From positions 18,414,257 to 18,478,256 of the forward strand of contig NC_089277.1 of assembly GCF_963678975.1 (NCBI RefSeq): 64,000 nt of DNA, given 5' to 3'. The notes under the pieces were generated by a model. It had not been told where the DNA came from, searched no databases, and saw only the letters and a program-made list of their open reading frames with translations. The DNA comes from Dysidea avara (taxonomy: Eukaryota; Porifera; Demospongiae; Dictyoceratida; Dysideidae). The translations under genes were made by a program, and so were the position numbers. Below, piece after piece: positions 35,903 to 46,509 of this stretch. Position 1 is the first letter of the stretch. Each line of letters starts with the position of its first letter.

Positions 35903-36574
35903 TAGTCTGGCGCCGCCCGCCCCTTCGCATAGAGTAAGGGTCTGGTATGCTTAGTATCACCATAGATATACTATACACATAGGGATTGGAAACGGAACTC
36001 GCGCACTATAACATCCGTGTTTCGGTTTGCGTCATAGTGCGGTTGCTAAGGACGATGATGGCGAGCAGGTGTGTCCGTAGTTTGTTTGTCGTTACCTTCA
36101 CTTCAGGATGAAGCAGTTAAGTCTCCCAGGACAATAACAAAAGTTTGAAGAGTTTGCAAGAGCCGTATTTCGGCGAATTTTCGGTAGTGACACATTGGAC
36201 GCTGGTGCATGATTTATCCAGTTTGTTTAGTGACTGATTTCAACGACCCGTGACCTTGTACTGAGTCGTATATTTGAAAGAACGGACTTTAGATGTATTC
36301 CATACCATACCATACTGTCCTGAAAGTGTGTCTGCAACTAGCTAATAGAACACTTGGTCCACCAAGCCACATTCTTCAATTCCCAGTCCAGGTCATTCTA
36401 TGATTTCATAGATTTGCAGGAGGCCTGTATGGAAGCTTCAGTACTTACGTGGCATTATACTACAAAGTGGATAAACATGATTGATTGGTCCCAGTATGAC
36501 TTCAGTTAATTACACAAGCCATTCACCATTGCTACAGAGTTGGCTAAAGGTAGCCGCACCAGTACAGCCAGACT

Positions 36575-37600
36575 GTGTTAAGTCGACATTCCTCAGGGCA
36601 GTGCATTGGGCCCTCTCTTATTTTTAATATATGTTAATGACTTACCATCTCAAGTCACCGGTGGTTTACTGCTTGCTACAGTATGCTGACGATACCACTA
36701 TTATATGCAGTGCACCTACTGAGGATGATGTAGCTTCATTAATGAATAGTCAGTTGAAGTTAATTGACCAGTGGACCAGTGCTAATAAGATGACAGTGAA
36801 CTACAGCAAGTCATCTGTCATGTGGTTTAGAGTGTCTAATAGAAGATTGCCACATGGTTACCCACCAATTATGATAGATGATGTTATACTATCTGTGGTT
36901 CCCAAACAGAAATACCTTGGTCTGATATTTGATGAGCGTTTAACATGGTATTACCATGTCTCAAAAGTGTGTAAATCCATGTCATACTATCTGCATTTGC
37001 TTTGTAAACATCGGCATGTCCTTACAGATGACTTCTTGAAAACTCTTGCAGAAAGTTAGTTTTTTCTCACTTGATCTATTGCCTGCCTGTGTGGGGTCCT
37101 TCATTGCCACATTGTTCATTTGAATGCATCAAACGTATGCAGAACCGCGCTGTCCGTTTGTGTAGATGTCTTCACATGTTAGTCATCATTACCACTCGTG
37201 TAGATGTCTTCACATGTTAGTCATCATTACCACTCATTGAACTGGTTACCTTTTGAACTTTGGCAGTACTTTCCATTGGCTTTCAGTACCTTTGTGCTGT
37301 AAAACATTAATAATAATAACAACTATTAGTCCAGTATCGCTCTCTTTGTGCTCTGCATAGAATGTTCAAGTACCAACGTTTACCATTAGATCCTCCAATT
37401 GTGTTTGGTAGTACACACTCCTACCATACTAGAACTTTTGCAATTTTTACTCAGCTGATGCGATGTCGATTGTCTTTTGCACAAAAACCATTTTAGATAT
37501 AAGTCAACTATGTGGTGGAATGCTTTACCTGAGGAAATGGTGATGGCAAGAGATTTTTCTGATGAACTGTTTTTATGTTTATTGTCAGTTACTTAATTGA
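36575..37600 (+). pseudogene. LINE reverse transcriptase fragment inside insertion A
   Basis: The fragment opens with PQGSALGPLLFLIYVNDLP (motif B region). After a frameshift it continues with the catalytic box LLQYADDTTIICSA (YADD) and TSANKMTVNYSKSSVMWFRV, PKQKYLGLIFDERLTWYYHV, CLPVWGPSLPH, CIKRMQNRAVRLC and a terminal WWNALPEEMVMARDFSDEL. This is the second half of a jockey/CR1-like reverse transcriptase. It is broken by frameshifts, stops and a 38-bp tandem duplication at 37160-37235. Its 3' UTR seems to run to about 37775 with an ATCAAATCAAAT tail. It is truncated at the 5' side and inactive, and its family differs from that of the 8.2-kb LINE by sequence. Confidence 0.85.
37160..37235. 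repeat. 38-bp tandem duplication
   Basis: GTGTAGATGTCTTCACATGT and the rest of the 38 bases are repeated exactly, once, inside the LINE fragment. Confidence 0.95.
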
Positions 37601-39093
37601 TTTTGTAATTATTTTCTGTATGTTTTGTGTTGTATTCTTGTGGTTGTATCATGTGTCATGTACTATATACCATAATGTATGTGTGTTTTTTTTGTTGTGT
37701 GTACTCAATCAGGGAAGAACGGCTGGTGCCGACTGTTTTTGAGTTTAAATTATATATCAAATCAAATCGACAATCCCTCACACTAACTAACAAAGAAACC
37801 ATACACTTTGAATATTTTAACTGTACAGTAATATGTGTACGTTGAATTACGTGAGCAATGTAGCTAGCTATAAATGTTTATGTCACTTCTTTTGAAAGTA
37901 CACGTACTGTTTAAACATATAATTTGGTAGTGCATCTTGAGCTCTTGCTTGTTGGTCATCAGTACACTGTCATTTGGCGTTCTTTGATGGATGTCTAATC
38001 ATGTGACTTGGATGATTTCTTCAAAATTGTGTGTCTTATTAGAAGATTCTGTCTTTCATCCCCGTGCCATACAGCTTTGGTTTCAGAGCAATCCAACACA
38101 CACTTTACACCCCCCAAGTGTGGTAGTACTTGATGGTATGGTAAATTGATATCTAGCATTGGTCATGGGCCTACTAAAAGTCCACAAGTGTAAAGTGGTA
38201 AGCAGTAATTTTATACAATATGACAATTGATACAATAACTCCAAGTTGCCTATTACACTACACACTTGATATAGATTTCAAAACAAAGCTACCTAAGCTG
38301 CTTCCCAACACAGAGAATCTGTGAAAAGTCTACAAAAATGAGACGGTGTGGCCATAACATAATTCGCTTACCTCTTGACATACTGGTGGCTTGTTTATTA
38401 CGAACAACAGCCTCTTGTGGTTGCACACGCATTCCTGTTATTGTGTACAAGGCTAGGTTAACCAATTCATCAAGTTAAAAGTCGACAAATTGCTAATAGT
38501 TGGCAAATAAAGCCATTAGAAATAATATCGCGCTCGTAACTACGGACAGTATCTATGGCGACTAACTAGCGCAAGCGAAACATGGATGATTTTTCGAGCT
38601 CGTTACGTCACATTGGGAATTTGTACAGAGACGTCACGTGAGTTACTTCCGTTTCCAATCCCGTTGTAAAGTTTAGTATATCTATGGTATCACCGAGTTG
38701 TTCTGGAGGAATTTAATTTGAATGTAATGACGTAACGAAAATGGCCTTAACGGAAGTGCCTCACCCAAAACTGTGGCAGAGATATTGAACTTTCTTTGTC
38801 TTTACACAGGCGAAAGTGGATTGGTCTACTTTTATAAAATACACATGTCTCCCTACCTAGGAAATCAGAGCGTAACATGGGTTTTTCGCGTATCAAACAA
38901 GGCGAAGATCCCTTCCCGATATAACACTTTCTTCTCTTTGTTCTTTATTAGTTAACCCCTTTTGTTTCTTCAGTAATGTTAGGGCATTTGATTCATTTTT
39001 TTGACGTAACATACACAAAAATGCGCTGATTAAACGTGGAGCGTTTTGATTGGTTGCACCAGTTTTTGGTAATCCGGTACAACTCCACTATAC

Positions 39094-39936
39094 CATAGAT
39101 AATAGAGTACTTAAAAGGGATAGGAAACGCAATAACGTGACGTCACAAAATACATACACTTCTATTGGAATTTCGTGTATTACGTCACGAACATACTCGT
39201 TACGCTTGCTGTGCTTGTATCAAAGAGAAACAAATTGTTGTAACGACAGAATTTTGTAACCAACGACTGTGAAACTTGGCTACAGTGAACTCAAGTAAGT
39301 AATCGAGGGAAATAGGATGGTACCAACCCTCAAGGAAGTTATACGCAAAATTAAAGGAGATTGAAAGTGAAAAAAACGGCCCAAAAATTACTTTAAACCA
39401 CTTTATTTTCTTCGTAAATATATTCTATCCTTTTAACTGTGATAAACCTATTCCTTACCATTTAACAGAGGGAACCAGAGGAAATATCGGAGCAAAACAG
39501 GAACTGTTGCTTGAAGAAACGACTAAGTATCTTCCATTTTTAACCAAAAGTTTAAACCACCTTGCAGTACAACGCAACGGTAAAAGACTGTGTTGGTGAC
39601 ACGCCTAGCTTACCACAAGATTCGAAAGTGGAACCGGCTATAAAAGAAGCGGTATGGACGAGGCATGAAGGTACTATGAGCGAAAGTGTGACAGCGTGTA
39701 ACAACCACGGTTAATGCGATACACTTTGTTACAAAATCTACGGTCTAAATTCTCTCGCCAAAATCTCTCACATAGGCCTAAATACTTGCTGTAGTCTGTT
39801 GGATTACTATTTACGCTGCTTAGAACACTAATTCTCATGCTTGAGCACAAAACTGTCTTGTCCTATCAAGTCACGCGTAACGGAAATCAAACCGGAAATC
39901 GCTTGCGTTTCCTATCCCTTTACTCTATTATCTATG
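39094..39936. mobile_element. Nested insertion B, 843 bp, 7-bp TSD ACTATAC
   Basis: Ends CATAGATAATAGAGTA..GGGATAGGAAACGC and its complement. ACTATAC lies on both sides (39087-39093, 39937-39943). The reference copy near 29.09 kb has a single ACTATAC. Termini resemble those of insertion A (CATAGATA.., then a purine-rich GGGAT.GGAAACG block), so A and B are members of one superfamily. Confidence 0.82.
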
Positions 39937-39994
39937 ACTATACTAAGCATACCAGACCCTTACTCTATGCGAAGGGGCGGGCGGCGCCAGACTA

Positions 39995-41170
39995 GGCATC
40001 GACTAATGAATACCAGCTGGGGTTTGTTCACTGTTTTCTGTAATTGTTTAACTGTTACCTTTGTAGGCAACTACGGACTTTATCTGTCGTCCATGTGCTG
40101 ATGGTTCGTTTGTGCTAGTGCCTACTATGCCAAAGCCGATTATATGCCTAAGTCGAGTAGCCATTCACATTTGCTGGGCTCCGCCGGCTCGGCGTGATGG
40201 ATGACAGGTTGGTAACACTGTGCTACTTGCTTTAGCTTATAGTTTTCATGTAGACAAGGTGGCAGAGAAGCAGCAGTAGACAGAAGTGACAGGATAGAGT
40301 GATGGTACGTACAAAAGTCTCTCTGAGGCCGAGTTCATCAATGGTCTTACTCTATCCTTTGTCGTTCCAGTGACATCGACATAGCATGCAGTGATAGACT
40401 GATACAAGTATGTACTGCTACAGAATTGATGGTCAGACTACCAAACATGGTAAAAATTGTAAAATATAATAATGTGTAATGTATTCTCAACTTGAATTCA
40501 CAGTCGGAACACTATAACTGATTTGGTGCAGTCATATAGACATTATTGAGGTATGTCCATATGTATGTACTGTACAATATATAAAATACTTATTGACGGA
40601 ATTATACGTTGCTGCTGAAGGAATTATACGTTGCTGCTGAAGGATGTTTATTACTGACAACTGTGGTAAGAACATTCTTTATTGGTTTCAGTATCATACT
40701 ACCCTATAGACTTGCAACATTGGTTACAGAAATAGGAGAAACTGATGGTTGCAGTTCCCATGGTTACCGTTCATCTTCACATTATTGATTTCTGCTGGAT
40801 TAACAAGACTTGAAACCCTGGAACAATAATTGTAATTGATGATATTTCAAAATGTACATTTCTAATTGTACAGTATTTAAATGGATACAGATCATACCAC
40901 AATAACGGTGTGCGATACATACATTAGGTAAAATGGTCAGTAATACACACAGAGAATGGTGTGCTCAGTGCGAGGAGGCATATCATACACACTTTGGTGT
41001 GATATGCAGCCAACTGTTTTAACAGTGTACTGTTGATGGTCACCTCTCTTAGTTTCTACTGTACCTTATAAGCATCCGACTGAAGTGACTTCTATGTATA
41101 ACAAAAGTGAAGAAGAAACCAAAGCTGAACCCTACCCTACCCCTAATGCTAAGGAATTACTTTTCGCATC
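39995..41170. other. No gene; a 22-bp tandem duplication at 40598-40643
   Basis: GGAATTATACGTTGCTGCTG(AA) is repeated once at 40598-40641. No coding sequence was recognised. Confidence 0.5.
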
Positions 41171-41280
41171 CCCTAAAGTTGAATGCTTGGGGCAGCCTAC
41201 TAGATGCCTCCCCTAAAGTTGAATGCTTGGGGAAACCTACTAGACATGTACCCTAAAGTTGAATGCTCGGGACATATTGG
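41171..41280. repeat. Tandem repeat, period 40 bp, about 2.8 units
   Basis: CCCTAAAGTTGAATGCTTGG starts at 41171, 41211 and 41251, followed by GG.A.CCTACTAGA. Confidence 0.9.
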
Positions 41281-41709
41281 ACACGTACCAAGCCTAGATA
41301 CAACTGGCGTGTTTGATATTTATTTATTATTTGTACTGAGCAGTCAGCCCTGCTGGTGTGCTCAGGAAAAAAAAGAAAAAGAGAAGTACATTGATTACAT
41401 AAAACAATTGCCTATAATTACAAGTCGAGTAATGTTGTTGCAAAAGTGATAGTCCGGCCAGTAAATGATTGAGTGGACTTGTGCCGGTAAAATATCCGTT
41501 CACATTCGTAACCTGTGCCGGTACTATATCCACTTTGTATTGTTTTACTGTGATTTAATGTACACTACCGTACTGAGCCTTTGTTTTCTTCCTGCAATGA
41601 CTGGCCGACCAGCATTGGTTCCATCAAATGAGAGCTTCTTTCACTGCCTGCCTGCCTTGGAGGGCTTGGTGTCATTCCAACCATTCACTTTTCCTCATTG
41701 TTTATGTCT
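41281..41709. other. No recognised feature
   Basis: Short frames only. The retroelement protein that follows may have begun further upstream, but earlier parts were not recognisable. Confidence 0.35.
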
Positions 41710-42682
41710 TCTAGCCGTGTTGCGGCTCCTCTAGTTGACCATCTTTTAAGAAAATGTACCTCTTGTTCCTTAGATGTATATCAGCATATGTACCAGTGCA
41801 AGCTTGATTTATGAGTCTCACGCCGAAATGATCTATCTGCTCAAGCAGACTTGCTTTGTGATCAACTGTCTCCACAATTGCGATGTGCCTTTGAAGCTGC
41901 ATCAGAGCGAGGCGCATCGTGTTGGTTAACAACACTACCTATTGCTGAACATGGGTTTGCCTTAAGCAAGGGGGAGTTTCATGATGCCCTGTGTTTAAGA
42001 TTTGGATGGCAACCTGTTAACTTGCCTCAGACATGTGTTTGTGGTAAACCCTTTTGTGTGGAGCATGCCTTTACTTGTCCCTGTGGCGGGTTTCCATCTA
42101 TCCGCCACAATGAAGTCAGAGATTTAACTGCAAGTCTGTTGAGTGAAGTGTGCAGTGATGTTGGTGTTGAGCCTGCTCTCCAGCCTCTTGATGGTGAGCT
42201 ATTGCAATTCGCTACTGCCAATAGTGAAGATGGTGCCCGTCTTGATGTTGTTGCAAGGGATTTTTGGGGTCGAAATAGGCAACGTGCGTTTTTCGATGTC
42301 AGGGTTTTCAACCCTTTTGTGCGCTCTTATTTTCGCTCCCAATTGTCCAGATGTTACCAGCTTCATGAACGTAAAAAAAGACGGGCATATGATGAGCGTG
42401 TTAGAGAGAGCCTGCTTTTCACCATTGGTGTTTGCAGCTACTGGTGGCATGGGGCCCACTACTATAACAGTTTTTAGGAAGCTTGCTTCAATGTTGGCTG
42501 AGAAGCGCAGCATTAATTACAGCAAATGCTTATTCTGGCTGCGATGTAGGGTTTGGTTTTCATTGTTAAGATCTGCAGTGATGTGTTTGAGGGGTCATCG
42601 CTCTTCAGTTGGCCGTCCATCAACAACTAATATTGATCTGGCCTACTCCGAGGGTCGCTTGGAGTCTGGCGGCCTTGTTTGA
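41710..42682 (+). pseudogene. C-terminal region of a retroelement-like protein (Cys/His motif and nuclease-like core)
   Basis: One frame reads SRVAAPLVDHLLRKCTSC, hits TGA near 41813, and continues LSPQLRCAFEAASERGASCW, LTTLPIAEHGFALSKGEFHD, ALCLRFGW. A Cys/His cluster CVCGKPFCVEHAFTCPCGGF follows, then DGARLDVVARDFWGRNRQRA and FFDVRVFNP. Near 42405 the frame shifts and continues ACFSPLVFAATGGMGPTTIT, WLRCRVWFSLLRSAVMCLRG. Conserved anonymous proteins with this order are frequent in cnidarian and sponge genomes and travel with retroelements. The D..D-V-R pattern after a Cys/His motif recalls the restriction-like endonuclease end of R2-type elements, but that is inference. It is degenerate: one stop, one frameshift. 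Confidence 0.6.
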
Positions 42683-42699
42683 TTGCTGGTATTTTCAGC

Positions 42700-43098
42700 T
42701 GTCCAGCACTTTAACACCTAGTGCTGGGGGTGGTGGCAAGGGCAGGGCCGCCCACAGGGGGGGGGGCAACTGGGGCATTTTGCCCCGGGCCCCAGCCTGA
42801 AAGGGGCCCCAGGAGGCCCCATGAAGGGCCCCCTGAGTATCTGTTTAAAAGATCGATATACTCTAATAGAGCAGTCAGATCTAAATACTCTAATAGAGCA
42901 GTCACAGTATTCTTCAGAGGAGCAGTGTAGCAAGCTTATAGATAAGGAGATATGGTTGGTGATGGGTAGTTATTGTCATTGCTAGCAGGTTGTAGCTAAC
43001 CGTTTTTTTTTTTATTGGTCTCCACTTCAACTCTTTGCCCTGGGCCCCTTAATTTCTCTGGGCGGCCCTGGGCAAGGGCAGTCCATCTAGCCCAGGAA
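42700..43098 (+). mobile_element. Poly-A-tailed retroposon end split by a hAT-like element
   Basis: GCTGGGGGTGGTGGCAAGGG and TCCATCTAGCCCAGG plus an A-run at 43097-43108 are the two halves of a tail also present, uninterrupted, on the minus strand at 13131-13190. It may be the 3' end of the retroelement at 41710. Confidence 0.6.
42743..43070. mobile_element. hAT-like non-autonomous element, 328 bp, 8-bp TSD GGCAAGGG
   Basis: Terminal CAGGGCCGCCCA and its complement. GGCAAGGG flanks at 42735-42742 and 43071-43078. Short CAGGG-type ends plus an 8-bp duplication are typical of hAT. The GC-rich ends contrast with the AT-rich centre, which carries two CTCTAATAGAG words. Confidence 0.85.
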
Positions 43099-43113
43099 AA
43101 AAAAAAAACACGA

Positions 43114-43303
43114 CCGTACGCAATGAAATTTTGACGTAAGAAAAATTTGACGAATTCACACTTCAGCAGATTTGACGAATAAAATGTTGACGAAAATCAA
43201 GAAATTGTAGATAAAACCTGTACTTTTAAAGGCGCTTATAAGCATTTGACGAATTAAACCGATTCGTCAAATTTTTCTGACGTCAAAATTTCCTTGCGTA
43301 CGG
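43114..43303. mobile_element. Palindromic MITE 'CCGTACGCAAGG', second copy (190 bp)
   Basis: Highly similar along its length to 13422-13620. TA is retained on the right (43304-43305) but the left flank reads GA, so one side has mutated. It sits directly after the A-run of the retroposon. Confidence 0.88.
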
Positions 43304-43934
43304 TATACTAATTATCCCTGTGAGTTGAATTTCAATTTTTGGTGTACTTGTAGCTATCCTATAAAGGATATATATATATATAGAGGGACTCAAGGCGACT
43401 GGATGGGCATTCCCTTTCTGTGACGAATATTCCGTTTCGTTCCGTATAGTGACCGAATGACAGACCAGACCCTTTTTCGGGGCGCTGTCACAGTGATATA
43501 TGTTTCCCCGGGTAACGTGTTTCCCGCACACATATCCCTAGGGATCCGCGTTTCCCCGCACACATATCACTAGGGATCCGTGTTTCCAACCAAAAGCTGT
43601 CAGTGATATGTGTTTCCCGTAGCGATTTTTTTAATATTTCACCGCACACACATATCCCTAGGGATTCGTGTTTCCCCGCACATATATCACCAGGGATCCG
43701 TGTTTCCCACTAAGATATAGCCATCGCCCATCGTGCAGTAACTCCAAGGTCCTATATGGCCAGTTGCAAACAGTACGCGATCCAACCATTCAGTAGATAT
43801 TATTGCTATCTAGCTATTAGACACCCATGCATGCATGCATATTGCATGCAGCTGTATATAGCTATAGTTAGCTAACTAGCTATATAGCTACTATATAAGC
43901 TAATACAATAATTATACTATAGCTAGCTATACTA

Positions 43935-45065
43935 ATAATGATAACTATAATAGTAATTTAAAATAAACTTTGTTGCTCTTCTCTGGACCTGCTCAATAAG
44001 TGTGATGTCCTTGACAGGGATGGATCTAGGATTTATAAAAGGGGGGGCTAACTCAAGGTGCTAATCTCTTGGGTAGAGAGCATGCTGGAACTAGGGGGTC
44101 TGGGGGCATGCCCCCAGGAAATTTTGAAAAATAGGTGTTAAAATACTGCAATTTGGAGACATTCCCACATAAAATTCATAATATTTTCTATTATATATAT
44201 ATACTGCCTTTAGATTATAACAGAACCAACTATATGCTTCCAGTGAATGTTCTATTAGAGTAGTTAGCTGACTGCGAGCTCTATTAGAGTATCTCGATCT
44301 TGTACACCTCCAGGTCCTTGTTGCATAAACTTTAGCATATAAATCCACTGATAATACCTTGGAAAGATGTTAATAAGGTGGTTTTATATTATTGGTGATC
44401 ATATAATTATGCTAAGACAAAATTTCATTATAATTCTCAGCATCACATTGATCAAGTAAAGCTATAAATATGAAGGGGGGGCTTCAGCCCCCAAAGCTCC
44501 CCCCCTGAATCCGCCCCTGCTTGATATGGTTATAGGTTTCCAAATCACTGAACAGTATATAACTTGCAGTCTCACTAAGGAAATATACAAAGTTCTCTTG
44601 GCTGTCACTGTTTAATGCTTGCTAAAGTTGCGATGGAGCAGTCCTAGCATTCTGTAGGTCTTAGGGATTATGTTTTTGTAGTGTTGATCCCAAGATAGGT
44701 CTGATGATATTATAAGACCGAGATTTTTATGTGAACTATATTTGTTAAAACCTGTGTGTCAGCTATTTTGTAATTAGTGATGACTTTTGCATTAATATAG
44801 GTGGACACTCTTTTTTGGATTAAAGAACATATATATCTCATACTCCACAAAGTTGCTGAGTCTAAATCATTTTGAAATAGTGAAATATCTCCAGGACTAC
44901 AAACAGTATTATAAATCTTTGTGTCGTCAATAAATAGTAAAGTTTTACTGATGGTAACACAAGATGGTAAATCATTCATGTAAATAATGAAGAGTAGGGG
45001 TCCCAAAATACTCCATTGGGGAACCCCAGATAGAACCGGCAAGGGGGTAAATAATGACTGACTGC
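43935..45065 (-). pseudogene. LINE reverse transcriptase fragment, interrupted by a DNA element
   Basis: On the minus strand: SGVPQWSILGPLLFIIYMND (motif B), LLFIDDTKIYNTV (motif C; FIDD instead of the common FADD), FQNDLDSATLWSM, then in degraded frames HRNFSKH, VIYCSVIWKP and, beyond the element at 44015-44519, LIEQVQRRATKFILNYY. This is the palm-to-thumb part of a CR1/jockey-like reverse transcriptase. It is truncated at both ends and carries several stops. The two halves abut at the CTTGA target duplication, so the LINE fragment was there first. Confidence 0.8.
44015..44519. mobile_element. Non-autonomous element, GGATCTAGG termini, 5-bp TSD CTTGA
   Basis: Starts CAGGGATGGATCTAGGATTT and ends with the complement of CAGGGGCGGATTCAGGGGG. 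CTTGA lies at 44010-44014 and 44520-44524. It carries two CTCTAATAGAG-type words near 44250-44290. Inserted into the LINE fragment. Confidence 0.82.
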
Positions 45066-45302
45066 ATGCCAAAGCTGTAGCTACATTGATTAGTTATACA
45101 TAGCTGCAATCACATGATTTTCTCTATATAGCTAGAGATAGTATTTTATTGTATATACATGTACTTGTAGCTACTGTTTTATTAAACTGATGCTATAGCT
45201 ATACGTAGCTAAATCACAGCACAGTTTAGTAGTTATAGTTGAATGCCATGCAGTGAATGGCTTGATTTCCTTCATCAACATGCATAATTATAGTATTAGT
45301 TG

Positions 45303-45787
45303 CAGTGGCGGATCTAGATTGGTTTCTGGGGTTTCGACAGAAACCCCCTTTTAAATTTAGCTCAGTGGTAGTATCAATACATAAACATTGTTGTACTAAC
45401 AATTTGTCATAGCAAACAACTATACACCACTGTATTTCAGTAGCATGCATGCAGTTACACTTAACTAACACCATTTATAGCTATTAAACCATAGCAGCAC
45501 TTCACTTTTCATCTCCCACTGCATTAAAAACGATCGAGATACTCTAATAGAGCAATCAAAGCTACAGCTTGTAGTCACCATATTTGCACCATAATTGCTC
45601 TGTATAGTTAGCTATCTATAGTATTTACAGTTTAGAGCATTGAGTTGCCTGATTGTAATTGCTAACTAAAATTAGCCTAAAATCCGATCTAAAATCTCAA
45701 AATTTTCTGGAGAAATGTCATCAGTTCCCTTACTTAGCTAAACTAACTTTCAGAAACCCCCTTTTAAAAATCCTAGATCCGCCACTG
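45303..45787. mobile_element. Non-autonomous element, GGCGGATCTAG termini, 5-bp TSD AGTT(G/A)
   Basis: Ends CAGTGGCGGATCTAGATTGG and the complement of CAGTGGCGGATCTAGGATTT, with subterminal CAGAAACCCCCTTTTAAA in both. The flanks AGTTG and AGTTA differ at one base. One CTCTAATAGAG word lies near 45542. Confidence 0.78.
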
Positions 45788-46117
45788 AGTTATATGGCTA
45801 GCTATGATTATTAAAAGTGCATGCGCGCCTATGCTATCATACGTAGCTACGTTGCACATGACTTTATAAAGGGGAAACATATTACCCGGGGAAACACATA
45901 TCACTGTGACTTGTAGGTCGCTAGCGAGTTAGTGATATGTGTGCGGGGAAACACGGATCCCTAGGGATATGTGTGCGGGAAACACGTTACCCGGGGAAAC
46001 ATATATCACTGTGACAGCGCTTATATAGACGCCCCTAAAAAAAAGGCGGGAGCGGCTACTTTATTAAACTATTCAGCATCACACGGTTCATTGTTGATTG
46101 TAAGGACGCCAAAAATG

Positions 46118-46400
46118 TCAGGTAAGACAATTAACTAAGCAGTATCCAGTTTTATGGCGTATGGCGAACCACACCTTGTGGTCTGTTGAGTGTGCTATAT
46201 CGCTAATGTATTGTGCTAGAGATTGTACGGGATCGGAAACAATGTTCAAGATAGCTAAATGTTGATTGTTGTTCACACTTCGCATAGATATACTTAGTAT
46301 ACCTTGGTGCCGGATACACCCTTTCAGTATCACGTGAGACAAACCATATGTTTCCCGAGGCAAAGGTCTCGCTTCCTGATCTTGCACAGGCTTTTGCTGT
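46118..46400 (-). CDS. Unrecognised coding-like segment
   Basis: Two overlapping minus-strand frames of about 90 codons are open here. One reads GCIRHQGILSISMRSVNNNQ then HLAILNIVSDPVQSLAQYIS, which looks like globular protein. I do not recognise a family. No splice-bounded exon or start is compelling, so this may be chance. Confidence 0.2.
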
Positions 46401-46509
46401 AAATATATCTGTGACCACAGTCATACTCATCCAACGGTCAAGGCCATAAAATTGATCTGAATTGGTCCATCGTACCTGATACTTGTAATCTGGCACAAGT
46501 ACATGATGC

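Larger units (their letters stand above)
35961..38686. mobile_element. Nested insertion A, 2.7 kb, 7-bp TSD GTATCAC
   Basis: Ends CATAGATATACTA and TAGTATATCTATG, with a further inverted match GGGATTGGAAACGGA / TCCGTTTCCAATCCC close to the ends. GTATCAC flanks both sides (35954-35960, 38687-38693). The reference copy at 28.68 kb has one uninterrupted GTATCAC. Contains a LINE fragment. Confidence 0.8.
35903..39994. mobile_element. Composite MULE-like element: second copy of the 511-bp element with two nested insertions
   Basis: The same termini as 28636-29146 (TAGTCTGGCGCCGCCCGCC) enclose 4,092 bp. Flanks GACATCGAC (35894-35902) and GGCATCGAC (39995-40003) agree at 8 of 9 bases, a 9-bp duplication. 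Subtracting the insertions at 35961-38686 and 39094-39936 with their 7-bp duplications leaves about 509 bp, matching the 511-bp reference. Confidence 0.88.
43482..46022. mobile_element. 2.5-kb inverted-repeat element with subterminal mini-repeats
   Basis: GCGCTGTCACAGTGATATAT..CCCGGGTAACGTGTTTCCCG at the left reappears reverse-complemented at 45950-46022. Subterminal units of about 30 bp (CACACATATCACTAGGGATC then CGTGTTTCC) occur four times at 43527-43710 and about twice on the right (45880-45990). No transposase was seen inside; the interior holds a LINE fragment and two other elements. Confidence 0.65.

Noticed and set aside
28773..38955. Similar open frames starting MAEILNFL at 28773 and 38773
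   Set aside because: They lie at the same place in two copies of the MULE-like element. Similarity follows from DNA identity, and the frames diverge at the end.
42711..42933. GC-rich open frames on both strands
   Set aside because: They fall inside the GC-rich end of a hAT-like element and are low-complexity Gly/Pro translations.
46082..46135. ATG TCA G followed by GTAAGA, like a first exon with a tiny coding part
   Set aside because: Only two and a third codons, and no downstream exon was found.
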